A stretch of DNA of 64,000 nucleotides from positions 1-64,000 of the forward strand of contig CALVWI010000002.1 of assembly GCA_944367045.1 (NCBI GenBank), in the 5' to 3' direction. The position numbers and the translations under genes are program-made. Below, one piece after another: positions 1 to 15,000 of this stretch (the first letter of the stretch is position 1; every line of letters starts with the position of its first letter). The notes beneath the pieces were generated by a model that saw only the letters and a list, made by a program, of their open reading frames with translations, made no database searches and had not been told where the DNA came from. The stretch comes from an uncultured Clostridia bacterium (GTDB lineage: Bacteria > Bacillota > Clostridia > Christensenellales > Borkfalkiaceae).

Positions 1-47
1 CCGCCGCTCGAAGGCCGCGCCTTACAGGAGGGCACGTGTGAGCTGAA

Positions 48-3000
48 TTATTCGGGCATCCCGCCCATATCTTCGGGTCGGTCGGCCCCGTCGGGGTCCG
101 TTCCCGCGTCCTCGCCCTGCGTTCCGAAATCGTCTGCCGCGTAGCCGTCGGAGCCGTCCGCAGGGACTTCCCCCTCCGCATCGCCGCAGGCGGCCTCATC
201 GGAGGGCTCCGCCGTCTCGTACGCAACTTCGCCAACGGCGCCTGTACTCTCGCCGGCTTCCTCCTGCATGACCTCGGGCGCAGGCTGGTGCTCTGCGCTC
301 TCCCCCGCGGCTTTCGCAGCCTTTGCAAGCTTATGAACGCGCGCGCCGACGGCGATATCCGCGATGATGAGCCCGACGAGCACCACGCCGAGTGCGACGG
401 CCGTTACGATCTGCCCGAGGGGCACCAGGACGAGCAGCAGCCCGACGGGTGCAAACGAACTCAGTCTCGTCTCGCCGCTCCCGTCCCGAGGGCCTTCGTC
501 CGAGCCCTGAGAGCCGTCATCCGTGCCCTGAACAGCGCCGTTCTCGTCCGTGCCTTGGACCGCCTCCCCTTCGGCGGCGAGATCGTTTTCGGACGATGCG
601 CTCCCCGTCTCTTCCGTGCCTACCGGCGAACCGCCGTCGGGCGTATTGCCCCTGCCGCACTTCTTGCTCTTTCTGAGGAGCACGATGAGCAGGATGAGCG
701 CGATGAGGACGAGCACCGCAAGCAGGATGATGAGCCAGAGGATGGAGATGACATGCTCGGTGAGCGTCCAGGTGAGCGTGACGGGATCGGTCAGGCCCTC
801 GCCCTCGTTGAGGTCCGTCCAGCCGTAGTTGGCGGTATCCTTGAGGGTGAAGACGATGGTGTAGACGCCGTGGATATTCGCCGTGACCGTCACGCCGCCG
901 TCCGTGGTGAGCTCGAAGCGGGCGGTGTCCGACTCCACGGTCATCAGCGAACCGTCGTACCCGATGACCGCGATGGCATTCGTCTCGCCGTTGTGTTCCT
1001 CGGTGACCGCTCTCAGGCCGTCCTCATCCCACGCGGGTGCGGAGATGAGCCGCCTCAAGACGGTGAAGTCGACGCTACAGCTTGCATTGTCGTAGTTCTC
1101 GAGATCGACGGTCGTCACGGTGAGCGTGTACGAACCTGCCTTCACGGGAGCGGTATCGCTGTCCCAAGCCGTGCCGTCGTTGGCGGTACCCGTGTAACGG
1201 TACGTGAGCGCGATGCCGTAAGCGCCCGTCACAACGGGTTCGTTGGGCTCGTCGCCGTACGTCCAATCTTCGAGCGTGACGCTCATCTGAAGGGGCCGTT
1301 CGATGACCGTGAAGGAGGCCGTCGCCTCGCCCGCCGTGTAGTTTGCCGTCTCGCCGTAGTAGACGGTTACGGTGTACTCGCCCGCGTAAACGGGAGCCTT
1401 CTCGCTGAAGCTGCCCTCCTCATCCGCATAGAGGACGCGGACAACTTCGTCCATCAGGAAGTCGGGCGTGAGCACGTACGCGCTCGGCACGTCGCCGAAG
1501 TACCAATCTTCGATCGTGACCGCCGCATCGGCTTCGGCGCGTTCGACGATGAAGTCAGCGCTTGCCGTGCCGCTCTGATAGTTCTCGGTCTCGGCCGCCG
1601 TGACCGTGACGGTGTATTCGCCCGCCTCGGTGGGAGCGACCTCGCTCTCGTACGCCGCGCCCGCATTCGTCGTGCCCGTGTAGAGGTAGGTGAGTTCGCC
1701 CTCGCCAGCGTTGCCGCTGACGGAAGGCGCATTGGCCTCCTCGCCGTACGTCCAGCCGTCGATGGCAACTTCGAGGTCGAGCGTCGCCTTGTTGACGGTG
1801 ACCTCCGCCGTCACTTCGGCCGCAAGGTAGTTGTTCGTCTCGGCTGCGGAGATCGTCACTTCATACTTGCCCGCATCCGTGAATGTGTTGTTCGTGTAGA
1901 CGAGTTCGGTCTCCTCGTGGTTGAGCACGGCGCCGCCCGTTACGGACTGTTCCTCCCCGTTGTAGGTGAACTGCGTCTGAAGCCCGCTCGTGTCGATGAC
2001 CGCCTGAGCGCGCCCGATCGTGAACTTCTCGCTCACGGCGGTCGCATCGGCAAAGTTGTGCATGCCCGTGAGCGTCACCGTGACGGTGTACTCGCCCGCC
2101 TCGGTGGGAGCCGCGCTGCTCTCGTACGCCTCGCCGCCGTTCGTCGTGCCCCTGTAGAGGTACGCGATCGTGGGAGCGGAAGGCTCGAGACCCGTGTAGG
2201 TGATGACAGGTGCGTTGGCCTCTTCGCCGTACGTCCAGCCGTCGATGGCGACTTCGAGATCGAGCGCCGCCTTGCTGACGGTGACCGTCACTGCAACTGC
2301 CGCCGCATTGTAGTTGTCCGTCTCCGCCGCGGAGATGATGACCACATAGCTGCCCGCGTCCGTGAAGGTGTTGTCGGTGTAGACGAGCGTCGTCTCGCCG
2401 TGGTTGAGCGTCGCGCCGCTCGAGACGGACTGCGTCCTTCCCGTGTAGGTAAAGCTCGTCTGTACGCCGCTTGTATTGATGAAGGCAGCCGCACGGTAGA
2501 TGACAAACTTCGTCGTCGCCGATGCGTCGTTGTAGTTCTGCATGCCGGAGGCCGTAGCCGTCACGGTATACTCGCCCGCCTCGTTAGGAGCGACGGTGCT
2601 GTCGTACTTCTTGCCGCCGTTGGTCACGCCCGTGTAGCGGAATGTGACCGTTGCGTCGTCGACCGTACCCGACACGACGGGCTCTTTGGCCTTTTCGCCG
2701 TACGTCCAGTCGTCGATGGAGACGCCGATGCTTGTGAGGGTCGCCTTCCCGACGGTGACGGTGAGCGTCACGGAGACAGCCTCGTAGTTATAGCTCTCAT
2801 CCGCAGAGATGGTCACCTCGTATTTGCCCGCATTGGTGAAGGTATTGTTCTCGTACTTGAGCTTGCTCTCGCTGTGGTTGAGCACAGCGCCGCTCGAGAC
2901 GGACTGCTGATACCCCGTGTAGGTGAACTGCGTCTTGACGTCTCTCGTGTCGATCTCCGCCTCGGCGCGCACGATGGTGAACGTCGCCGTCACCGTGCCG

Positions 3001-6000
3001 CCGAAATAGTTATCGCTCTCCGCGACGGTCACGGTCAGGGTGTACCCTGCCGTATCGTCATTCGCCTGGTCGGGAACGACGATCGTGTTTTCATACTTTT
3101 CGCCTTTGTTGTTGGTCCCGGAATAGGTGGCCGACACGGTGCCCGTCGGAACGAAGTCTCCCGCGAACTTCCACACGTCGGCAGAATCGGGCTGATCTCC
3201 ATAAACCCAGCCTGCGCCGCCATCGGAAAGTTGAGGAATGATCTCGATCTCAAACGCGATCGATGCCTTTTCGATGACGATCGTGACGGTGTTCGACGTG
3301 CCGCCAAGATAGTTATCCGTCTCATCGACGATCACGGTCAGCTCATACGTCCCGGCATCGGTGGGAACAGCGGTGCCGACAAGGGAGGTGTTCGTGTTCT
3401 TATACTGCGCCGTCCACGTGCCGTCCTCGGGGTTGGTGCCTTCCACGAACTGCCAGATTTCTTCATCCGTGTAAGTCTTTCCGTACGTCCATTCGCCAAT
3501 GAGAAGGGAGATCTCGGGCGCGATGGGCGCGCGTTCGATGGTGAACTCCACCTCATCGCTCGTCACGTCGTAGTAGTTCTGCATGCCCGAGAGCGTCACT
3601 TTGACGGTGTAAGTGCCCGCCTCTGTAGGCGCTTTGTTCGTCGCCGTGTACTCAACGCCGCCGTTCGTCTTGCCCGCATACTCATACGTTACCGTATAGT
3701 CGCCCGGCGCAGGCATGCCCGACGTATTGATGAATTTCGGCGTGTTCCCTTCCTCGTTGTACGTCCAGTCGTCGACCGTCACGATGAAGGAGTAGTCCGC
3801 CTTGTTGACAGTGACCGTCACCGTCTTCTCGGCTGCCTCGTAGTTGTTCGTCTGAGCCGCGGTGATTTTCACTGTGAGCTCGCCGTTCTCGGGAACATCG
3901 GTGAAGGTGTTGTTCGTGTAGACAAGCGTCGTCTCATTGTGGTTGAGCGTCGCGCCCGTGATGGTCTGCGGCTTGCCGTTGTAGGTGTACTCGGTCTCCA
4001 CGTTGTCCGTGTTGATGACCGCCTGCGCCCTATTGATAGTGAACTCGGCACTTGTCACCGTCGCATCGTTGTAATTCGTCATGCCCTTGAGCGTGACGGT
4101 GACGGTGTACTCGCCCGCCTCGGTGGGTGCCGCGCTGCTGCTGTAAGGCCTGTCGCCGTTCATCGTACCCGTGTAGAGGTACTCGAGATAGCCGCCGTCA
4201 GGCATCGTACCCGTCGAATAGGTGGGGACGGGCGACTCGGCTGTCTCGCCGTACGTCCAGCTGCCGATGGTAACGCCGATCGTCATATCCGCCTTGTTGA
4301 CGGTGATCGTCACCGTCGCCGTAGCAGACTTGTAATTGTTGGTCTCGGCCGCGTAGATCGTGACAAGCAGTTTGCCGTCTACGGGAACATCGGTGAAGGT
4401 ATTGTTGGAGTATTGCAGCGTCGTTTCGGTATGGTTGAGCTCCGCGTCCTCGATGGTCTGCAATGCACCCGTGTAGGTGTACGTCTTCGTCATCCCATCC
4501 GTGTCGATTTTCGCATCGGCCTTTTCGATGGTGAAGGTCGCCGTACCGACGGCCGCCGCGTAGTTTGTGCCCTCGGCATACGTCACTCTGACGGTGTAGT
4601 TGCCCGCATTGGTGGGAACATCTTCGGAGAAAACGCTCGAGCCGAACGCCGCGTATTCCACGGTCGCCGTAAGGCTTTCGGGGTGCGCGGTGTAGGTAAG
4701 CTGAGGCTCAACCTCTTCCGTCGTATACGTCCAGCCCGAAATTTCCACGTCGATGGTCAGCGCCGCCTTGTTCACGGTGATCGTCACGATCACATTTTCG
4801 GGCGCCTTGTAATTATCCGTCGCATCCGCGGAAATGGTCACTTGGTACGTGCCCGCATCGGTGACAGAGGTCTCGGAGTAAGTCAGCGTCGTCTCATTAT
4901 GGTTGAGCTTGGCGCCCGTGATGGTATGCGGGTTTCCGTCATAAGTGAACACGGTCTGCATGCCGCTCACGTCGATGACCGCCTCGGCCTTTTCGATGGT
5001 GAACGTTGTGCTCGTCGCCGTCGCATCGGTGTAGTTCTTCATGCCCGTGAGCGTCACCGTCACGGTGTAGGTGCCCGCCTGCGTGGGCGCGAACTCGCTC
5101 TCGTATTCAACGCCGCCGTTCGTCTTGCCCTCGTAGAGGTAGACGATCCTGCCGCCTTCTGGCAACGTCGACGTCGTCACATACCCAATCTTGGGAGCGT
5201 TGGCTGTCTCGCCGAACTTCCAGTTTTCGATGGAGACGGTGAACTCGTATCCACCTGCCTGCGTGATGACGAACTGCGCGGTATACGTCTCGCTTTCGAT
5301 CTTCACGCCATCCACGAGCCACTGATAGTTGTAGCTGTCAACAAGCTGAAGCACCACGTCATAGCTGTCCGCATCGGTGCCGCCTTCGTTCGTGATGACC
5401 TTAAAGCCGTTTTCCGTGACGTCCGCCGTCTGCGGGGTACCATTGTAGACCTTCGAAGCGATCGTCGGCACTTCCACGGTCGCCTTTTCGACGACATACA
5501 CGCGCTCCGTCTCCTGCATGCTGTAGTTGCACTTGACGCCGTCCGCACTCTGTGCCGCAAGCGTCACCGTGACGATGTAGTTGCCCGCCTCGGTGGGAAC
5601 TTCGGTGCTGTTCGTGTACGTCGTGTTGCTCCAGCTCGTGCCGCTGTAGGTGACCTTGACGAAGTTTTCGATCGTCTCATAATTTTCGCTGTTTACAAAG
5701 CCGCTGAACTCCGTTCCGTCAAGCTTCACGCCGTTTTCTTTACCGAACTCGCCGTTTGCAAAGCTCTTCCAATCAAAACTGAGCGTCTTGGGTGTGATGG
5801 TGAGCGTCGCGCTATGCGCCGTCACGAGGTAGTTATCGAACTCATAATAGCCATCACCGTTCACGGTGCCCGCAAGATCGAGCGTGTACGTTCCGACGTT
5901 CACCGCGCTCTCGCCGACCGTGATCGTCAGCTTATTGTTGAGCAGATCATCGTAGCGGGCCATGCCATCTGCGATCTCATACGTGAACGTATCGACATAG

Positions 6001-9000
6001 AATGCGTTCTGTTCGATGGAGGCCGCCGAGCCCGTATAGACGACATCCTGATCGATGAGCCCGATGACGACGTGCAGTTTGTTCATCACATATTCGTGCG
6101 TCTTGTCGGCCTCATTTGCAAACGTGTAGTTGCCGAGCGCCGTGCCGCCGATGCCGTCTTCCGTCCAGCCCGTAAATTCGGCCGTGAAGGTGTAATTGCC
6201 CGCGTTGAGGAACGTGCCGTCCGCGCTTGTGACCTTGAGCCGCACGATCGCGTCGTTGATGTCGATGAAGTACGCATAGACGGAGCCCAGCTGATCCTCG
6301 CCGTTGTAGGTGAAGGTATCCGCCCTCCAGTTGACCTCGACAGGTCTCGGGTCGATGACCACGGTGACGGTCCTTTCCGTCGTCGCGCCGTCTGCAAACT
6401 TGTAGTTGTCGTCCGCAATGGAGATGGTCGCCGTGAGGGTATACGTGTTCGCATCGATAACATTTTCATCCGCAACATCAAACTTAACGTTCAGATAGTC
6501 GGGAACGTCCGTCGCGGTCGGGAGCTGCTGTTCGCCGTTATAGGTGAAGTACACCTTTCCGTCCGCGTCCGTGCCGAAGGAGATGCCGTCGATCTCGCTC
6601 TGCGTGACTTCCTTCTGCGTGATCGTCACCTTGAGGTACCCGACACCGTAGGCATAGGCAGTGTCGCCGTTCTGTGTAGGGAAGACCTGCACGAGCATCC
6701 AATAGGTGCCCGCATCCGCGCCGTCCAGCGTGGCGAGCGTGAAGATGTCGTCGCTCGGATCATCATCGCTCCACTTCGCGAAGGCGACGTGCTCGGAGCG
6801 GCGTGCCCCACCCAGAATGGAGTCGGCCTTGATGAGGAGCTCATTGCTGCCGATGGTGTCGGCTTCGCTCTCCGCGAACTTCCACCAAGTGCCCGTCGTG
6901 CCGTATTCGATGGTGATGCTGTCCACCGTCCCGTCTTTATCGTAGAATGTCACATGGTTCACGGTCGCGTTGACGGAGAACCAGATCTGTTTGGTCTCTC
7001 TATTCTCTCCCGAGACCGTCGCGCTCTCAGGCCAGCAATAGTTGGCGGGATCGATGAGCGTGAAGAACAGCGAAAGCTGCGTCCCCGCGCCCTCCGAAAT
7101 GGTGACGTTCACTTCGCCGACCTCATTATTCGGGTCGCCGTCAACCGTCAGGCCCCCGGGAAGGGAGCTCGTATTCAGCGTCATCAGCCTGTTATCGAAG
7201 CCCTTCGTCACATTCGTGCCGGTGCCGCTCATCTCGTCGAGGGAGATATTGCCGCTCGCCCAGTTGATGTCGACGGTGCGCTGATCAACGGTAATCACGC
7301 CGTGCGCCTCAAGGGCATCCCAGTCGGTGGTCCCTGCAACGGTGACCTTGACATAGTAGGTGCCCGCAGGCGTTGTATAGCCGAACCCTTGCGTGTACTC
7401 CTCACTGTAAGTGTAGTTCCCCGCCTCGCCCTCGCGCGTCTTATAGTACGTGACGGCCTTCGTATTTTCGCCCATGAGTGCGGTGAAGGTCGGCTCTTCC
7501 TGACCGCTCTCATAGGTATCCGTCCACGCCGAATTCATCGAAGGATCGCCGTACGTCCACTCGATGGCAAACTCATAGCCGCTGTTCTGCTGCGTTCCGT
7601 CCGCGAGGATCCAGTAGTTCCCCGCCTCCGTGATCTTGACCGTGAATTCGCCCGTCACATCGGTGAAATTATCCGCCTTTACGGTGTAGCTGACGGTGTA
7701 CGTGCCGCCCAGCGTGAGGGAAGTCACGGGGCTGCCGTCGACCGTAAACGACCAAATATAGGTGATGCTTTCTTTGTTGAGGACAAAGCTTTCCGTCACA
7801 ACATTGAGCGCGTGATTAAAGAGATATTTGCTTGCCGCATCGACATCGCCCGCAGCGGCATCTTCGCGGAAGTAGAAGTTCTCTCCCGTGTAGGTCACTT
7901 CGACGTAATCCTTGGGGTCCACCACCTCAAACGTTGCGGCAACGATTTCAAAGCCGACATTGTCATTGACGAACGTGACATCGTAATTCTTCGCCACATC
8001 CGTGGTAAGCTTCTGCCCCACCAGCGTATAATCGCCAACCTTCGTGCCTGCGCCGAAGTCGGACACGCCATCAACAACAAGCGTATAGATATCCGCCGCC
8101 GAATCGCCATCGACGATGGCATCGCCGTAACCCGACCATCCGTCGAGCGCCGCCGAAGCGGAGGAGATCCAGCCGGCAAGCGCATCTTCAAGCGCCTGTG
8201 TGCCGTAGGTCAGCGAATCGCCGATGCTCGGCAGCGTCACCGTGATGGGACGCGCGATGACCGTCATCGTGGCCTCGCCCTCTTCAAACGTATAGTTCTT
8301 GAGGGTGCCCGTAGGATCGTCAAGGCTTGCCGTGACTGTCCACGTCGTTCCCGCCGCGGAAGCTGCGTCGTAAGAGCCCGTGATCGCAAATTTGACCGCA
8401 GTCTCGGCAGCCACCTGCGCGCCCTCATTCACGAACACGTCGCCCGTCACACCGTCGCCCAACTCAAATTTAAGACTGCTCAGCGTCGCCTTGGTCGTGG
8501 GGGAAAGCCCATTAAAGTCCGTGCCGTAGATCATGTCGAAATTGCCGATCGTGATCTTCACGGGGCGCTTTGCAACGGTGTAGACGCCGTTCGAATCCGA
8601 ACTATCATCGGCGTTCACAAACGTAATCACATAGTTGCCCGCGCGGCTGCCATCTCCTGTGAATTCAGCGCCCACAATGTCATAATCGGCCGCATCGGAG
8701 GATGCATTCACAACCGACGAGAGCGAGAACACCAAATTCGCAGCGTCGTGAAGCTCCGTTGCCTCCGAACCATCCGTATAAGTGATGGTATAGAGGTTGG
8801 TACTCAGGCTCTTGCTGTCCGTCACATCGAGTGAATTCAGAGGATCGCCGTAGTAAGTCGTCTGCTTGATGATCTCGACGGTGATCTCGGCCTTCTGCAT
8901 GGTGTACTTCTTCGTTACCGTGCCGTCATCGCCCGCGCCGCTCAGCTTATAGTTCTCATCCTCAAGCGTCGCAGTGAAGGTATAAGTATTGGCGTTGATG

Positions 9001-12000
9001 AACTCCTGCGTGGCGATCGAAAGCTTCACCGCGTTCTCGTCACCCATCAACTGGCTGCCGTCCACCCAAGGCTGATAGGTCGCCGAAATGCTCGAGAACT
9101 GATCATCGCCGTTATAGGTGAAGTTATCCTTCGTCCACGTCACCGTGACTAGGCGCTGTGCGATCGTGAAGGAAGTCGTAAAGTTGCCCGACGGAGCATA
9201 GTTTCCGTCTTTCGAAGTTTCGGCCTCAACCACGACGGTGTACGTTCCCGCATCGGTCGGCAAACCCTCAAGCTTGTTTTCCTCAGCGGTAACAGTTCCC
9301 TTATAATAGGTGACCTTGAAGGTGATATCCGTGTTGATACTGCCATCGGACTTCAGGCCGTATGCCTTGTACTCCCACGCCTTGCCGTCATAGATGGGGT
9401 TGGTGCCATCAAGCGATTCCGCAAGGTGCCCGTCTTTATCGACCTCAAACTTGATGCCGATTCTTGCGGTCGTGACCGTGTATTTTGCCGTGTTGAAGGT
9501 GATGGTGAAGTTGCCGTCCGTATAGGGGCTTTTGCCATTCGAGCCCACGATGGAGATGATGTACTCTCCCGCGTCAAGGTGGCCGCCTTGGGGCACCGAA
9601 ACGGGCGTGCTCAAATCATTCTGCTTGTAGATCTCCAGCTTGAAGATAGCTGCCTCGCTGACGTCAAAGAGTTCACCGCTGACCGAATAGGTGAGCGCTG
9701 CAAGCGCCTCGCCGTACTCCGAACTCTGATCCGCGATCGTCACCGTGATGGACGCAGGTTGGATGACAAAGACTTCCTCCGTCGCGTTCTTAAACGTGAC
9801 GTTGTAGTTCGTATTATTCGCCGCAACGCTGTAATAGGCATAGCTGCCCACGTCGATGGCGTCCGTTTTGGGCGTCAGGGTGATGTTGAGGTTATCGCCC
9901 GACACCAAGCGGTCGACCGTGTAGTCCTCGTCAAGCGTCGCCGTAAATGCGTTGAACTTGTCGTTCTTGTACGTTTCCGTATGCGTCGAAAGCGCCACGG
10001 TGACTTCGCGTGCGTAAACCTCGTAACTATTCTCCTCGTTCGCAAACGTCACATCATAGTTGTGCTTGCGCTCGCCCGATTGCGTAGCGTTGATGTCATA
10101 AAAACCGACATTATACTTTGTCGCCTTTTCGACCTCGAAAGAGAACACGTCATTCGCATTGTCGTAGAGCGTGCCGTCCGTGATCGTATAGAAATCCTCG
10201 GTGAGGTTCGAGAAATCGACAAGAGCCTCGCCGTACTCCGAACGCTGATCCTTGATCGTCACGGTGATCTCGGCCTTCTGCATGGTGTACGTCCCGGACG
10301 TCGCGCCGCTCAGCGTGTAGTTCTCATCCTCAAGCGTTGCAGTGAAGGTATAAGTATTGGCGTTCTTGAACTCCTGCGTGGTGATCGAAAGCTTCACCGC
10401 GTCGTTTTCACCCGTCAGCTGACTGCCGTCCTTCCACGGCTGATAGGTCGCCGAGATGCTCGAGAACTGATCCTCGCCGTTATAGGTGAACGTAGTCTGC
10501 TCCGTCCAGGTGACCTCCACTGTGCGAGGAGCGATACTGAACGTCTCGGTGGCATCTGTCGCCGCCTGATAGTTCTGATATGTATCATTCGATCGGGTCC
10601 CCGCCTTAACGAACGCCTGATAGGTGCCCGCGTTGACGGCATCATCGCCCGTCAGCGAGCCCGACACCGCCTTATACGTCACGGGGAAGTAGATCGTTCC
10701 ATCGCCATTCTCGCCCTCACCGGTGGCGGTGTACGTCCATGCCAAGCCGTCGAAAATCGGCCCGCCGTTTAAGAGAGAGTTCTCGGTATCGTGCCCACTC
10801 GTATCGAGCGTCAACGTAACTGCGATCTTTCTGGGTATGACTTCATAGGTGCCCGTCTCGCCGCCCGTCTCGCCCTTAAACGTCACGGCGTAGTTGGTGC
10901 TCACGTCCGTGCCGACGATGGTATAGGTGCCGACGTTCAGCTTATTGTACTCCACGCTCACATCCTGCAGCGAGAGAGTGAAGATGCTGTCCGTGCCGCC
11001 GTCAGTGTCGTCGCCCAAAAAGGCGTTACCCGAGCCGTTGACGCGCTCATAGCTCACCTCGAAGGCCTTGGGCGTGCCGTATTCCGTCTCGATATTGTTG
11101 ATGGTGACGGTGACCTTGCGCTCAACGACCTTGAGCTGCGCCGTCGTCACCTTCGCGCCCATGGAGATGCCGTTCCCGTCATCCGTCAGGCTGTAGTTCT
11201 TGAGGCCGCCGGCAAACAAAACATTGACGGTGTAATCGTCGACATCATTCCCCGGTCGATAACCATCATCCGGCACGGAGAAGCTGAGCAGGCCCTTAAG
11301 CGTCTCCTTGTCCTTTTCAAGCACATTGCCGAATGCGGCATCGAAGTAGTCGGGATCTGCCGTGAAACCGGCAGAATTCATGGCCTTGGGAGCCGCGTCG
11401 CCGTACTCGACCGAGCCGATCAGCTGACCGGCAGTGACGGTGAGCGTGCGGGGCTTGATCGTGTAGAGGCCGTCGGAGCCGCCATTGTCAAACGCGCCCA
11501 CAAATTCCACAACATAGTTATCCGCGCGGCCGCCGTCTTCGGCGGTGATCTTAACGCCCTTGATTCGATACGAGCCGGCATCCGAAGTGTCCGTAAGCCC
11601 ATCCGGGAGCGTCAGCGTGAAGATATCGCTCGCGTTGTCAAACGTCTCGCCCTCGATGGAATAGGTGAGCTCTTTGATGTCCTCGCCGTACGTGGACTCC
11701 AGCGTCGTGATGTTCACGGTGATGGTCCGCTTTGTGACCTCGAACTGCACCGTATCGACAACCGTTTCTTTGGTGATGTCAGCCCCGTTGAACGTGTAAT
11801 TCTTGAGAACGTCGTCCGCATTAAAGGTGATATTGATATCATACTTGCCGACATTGCTGCAAACGACACCTTCGCCCGCGGTGTAGCCTTTCGCCACGAA
11901 TTGAAGCAGGGCTTTAAGCGCCTCTTCCTCGTCTGCATTGACCGCGCCCGTCAGCTTGATGTTGTAATCATCAAAACTCGTCGGCGCCGCTTCGCCATAC

Positions 12001-15000
12001 ACAATGGTGCCGTCCTTGAGCGTCGCCGAAACGGTGAGCGCAAGTTTCTTGATTTCGACCTCTTTGGTCTGCGAATCGAGGCCTTCGGCCAGCGTGATAT
12101 TTTTCTCTCCTACGGGCAGCACCGCGGTGAGGGTGTAGTCGTCCGCGTTGAGGATAGAGCCGCCGCCCTCGAGCGAAAGCACAAGATAGCTCGTGCTCGT
12201 CGCGTCCACATACGCGCCCGAAGCTTCATCATACGTCCAGTTCTGGTAGGTGGCGTAGATGTCGTCGCTGCCGTTGCCGTCCGCATCGAACGTGAACGCC
12301 GAGCCGCGGTAGTCAAGGTTCTCGGGAACCGTCCAAACGATATCGCTGTTCGTCAGCGTATAGGGCGAAACGGTGAAGGTCGTCTCGGCAGAGGCACTCG
12401 CGTAGCTCTTCTCCGCCGATTCGGAGATGCTCACCACAACGCGGTAATACCCGGGGTTTTCCGCAATTTCTTTGGGCATCGTGCCGAGGGCATAGTCGCT
12501 GTCCGCTTTCGTGCGCGTGACTGTCGCCCCGTCCACAAGCGTGCCGTCGCTCGTATTGCTCTGACTTTCCAGGCGATAGAAGAAATAGGTGACCGTCACG
12601 CCCTCTTCAAGGGCTGCCGTTAGCGATGTTTTATAGTCCTCGCCCGTCGCCGCCGCGAACGTCGGAACCGTGATGGTGCCGCCGTACGTCCAGCCATTCG
12701 CCTTGACAACGATGCCATAGTCCTTACCGGTGATCTGGAATACGACATCGTAGTATTCGTTCGATTCGCCCGTGATTTCATCGGAGTAATCTGCGAGCTC
12801 ATCGTCCACTTTCACCCATGCGTAGTTGTTGGGCTCCTTCAATTCGAGGCGGAGATAGTACGTGCCGTAGGCGCTCGGCGCGCTCGTGCCGAAGTTAGAC
12901 TCACCCGTCTCCGCATAGCCCACAAAGCTGACGTCACTCGCCCATTCCCAATCGGGGTTGAGGGTGCCATCCGCGACATTCGAGATGAGCTCGGAAGGCG
13001 CCTGCTGCGTATCGGCAGTATACTCCAGCTGCCTGCCGATTCCCTCCGGAATGCTGATCTCCTTCCGTTTGACGGTAAAGGCATTATTTTCTTCATAGCC
13101 GAGCGTGTCGGTCTTGTAGTTGTCGTTCCCTGTGACGACAACGCCGATGTAGTACTCACCCGCGTCATACGTTTCGGGCATCCGATACACGCCATCTTTG
13201 AGGGTCAGCTCTACGCCGTCGCCCCAATTGTTATTCTCATCCCAGCCGCGCGTGAAATAATAGACGGTGTATTCGCCGCTTTCGAGCGTATGCCCGCCGA
13301 CCTTCACCGTGACGGAGATCGCGTGGTCCGCCTCATCGTCGTACGTCCAGTCGGTCTGATTGTTGATCGTGATGTCGTAGGAATATTCGACTTTTTCGGT
13401 CTCCACATCCGGATCGGCCTGCTCGACCTCGAAGTCGTAGACCGCATAGCCCGCGTTATAGTTGGTGCCCGCCTCCACATAGGCGTACACCTTATAGCTG
13501 CCCGCGTGAAGGTTTGCAAAGTCGCTGCCGGCTTCCGTGCCGCTCACAACGCCGCTATCAACCGAGAACCCGTTGGCATAGTAATACGTCAGCGTCGCCG
13601 TAACCGATTCACCCTCACTCACGCCGTATGTGGCCTTGGGCGCAAACGACGAGATCGCGAGGTTATCTACCTGACCCCACATCCAGTCGAGCTCGCCTTC
13701 GGTGATTGTATCAAATTCAAGCGTATCCTTCTCGATGGTGAACTCGGCCGATTTGATCGTCGTCGGCACAAAGTTGGAGACGCCGTTGGCGTTTTTGGAA
13801 TACAAGAACGTCACTTCCACACGGTAAGTACCCGCGTCCGTAGGCTCGCCGTCGATCGCCTCGAAGTTATCACCATTCTTCTGATAATAGGTGAGCGTTT
13901 GGGTGAGCACATCATCAGTTGTTGCAAAGTCGACGGTAACACTGAGAGTATTGGTAAGCGTACTCTCCGCTGCGCCGTACGTCCAGCCCGTGCGGGAGAG
14001 TTCGCCCGAAGTCGTGATCTCGGCGGGCACCATGGTCCACGTAAGGGTGATGACATCGGTGCCGTTGTCCGCCCAGCAGTGGTTTTCATCGAGCGTGACC
14101 GTCGCTTCGTAAGTTTTGCCGCTCGCATTGACGAGGGTCTGCTCCGTCACTGTAAAGGTGTAGTACCCATTCGCAAGATCGCTTTGGAAGTCATCCCCGA
14201 GCACGGGCGCCTGCGCCGTGCCGTTATAGGTGAGCTCGCTTTGCGCGAGTGACGGGCGCGCAAGAGCTGCCTTCTCGACCTCAAATTCGAACCATTCGGT
14301 ATCGGCGTCATAGTCATCCGTCGCCGTGGAGACCGCCTTCACCCAATAGGTGCCGGCATCCAAATTTTTGAGCGTGTCCGCAGAGATCTGCTCGCCGTCC
14401 TGCGTCTTGTGATATGTATAGGTGATATCGCCGCCGAACGTCGCCGATGCAGAGGGCGCGTTGGCGGTACTGTTATACTTGCCCCACGTCCAGTCGGCGA
14501 TCGTAAGGTCTTTAATGGTGTTGACCGCCTTCCCGATCGACCAGCTGTAGGTCGCCGTCGCGCCGCTCACGGTAATGCCGCTGTCCTCTTCGGGGTCTGC
14601 CCATTCGTAGTTGTCGGAGTCGGTGAGCGTCAGCGTCGCTTCGTAACTCCCTGCGGCCGTCTGCGCCTCCACCGAAAGTGTGCCATAAGGCGGATTTTCG
14701 GGCACACCCGTCAGCTGAGGGGCGTGGCTGCCGCCGTCATACTCGAAGGAAGTTTCATCGAGCGCGGGAAGCTCGACCACCTGCTTATAGATCTCAAAGG
14801 CGGTCGTCGAGCCCGTGTAGTCCTTGAAGTTGTTCATGCCCGTGAGCTGCACGGCCCATGTGTACTCGCCCGCGTCGCTCGGCAGCGCGGTGCTGCTGTA
14901 AGAGGTACCATCGGTACCGTTGTAGATAAAATTGGTATGCGAAGTCCCCGCGGCAAAGACGGTCTCGCTTGCCGCAGTGAGGTTTTCGATGGAAGGGCTC

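Noticed and set aside
1..47. End of a further gene at the left edge
   Set aside because: Too short to show a reading frame or terminator; nothing can be supported.
1500..5250. Regularly spaced repeats that could suggest a CRISPR array
   Set aside because: The period (about 480 bp) is far too long, the repeats are imperfect and stay in frame, and they encode protein modules.
288..8834. Very long plus-strand open frame (over 2,800 codons) opposite the giant surface-protein gene
   Set aside because: It is antisense to a clearly coding repeat gene, its translation is arginine-rich and patternless, and it has no ribosome binding site. GC-rich codon use opposite the gene explains it.
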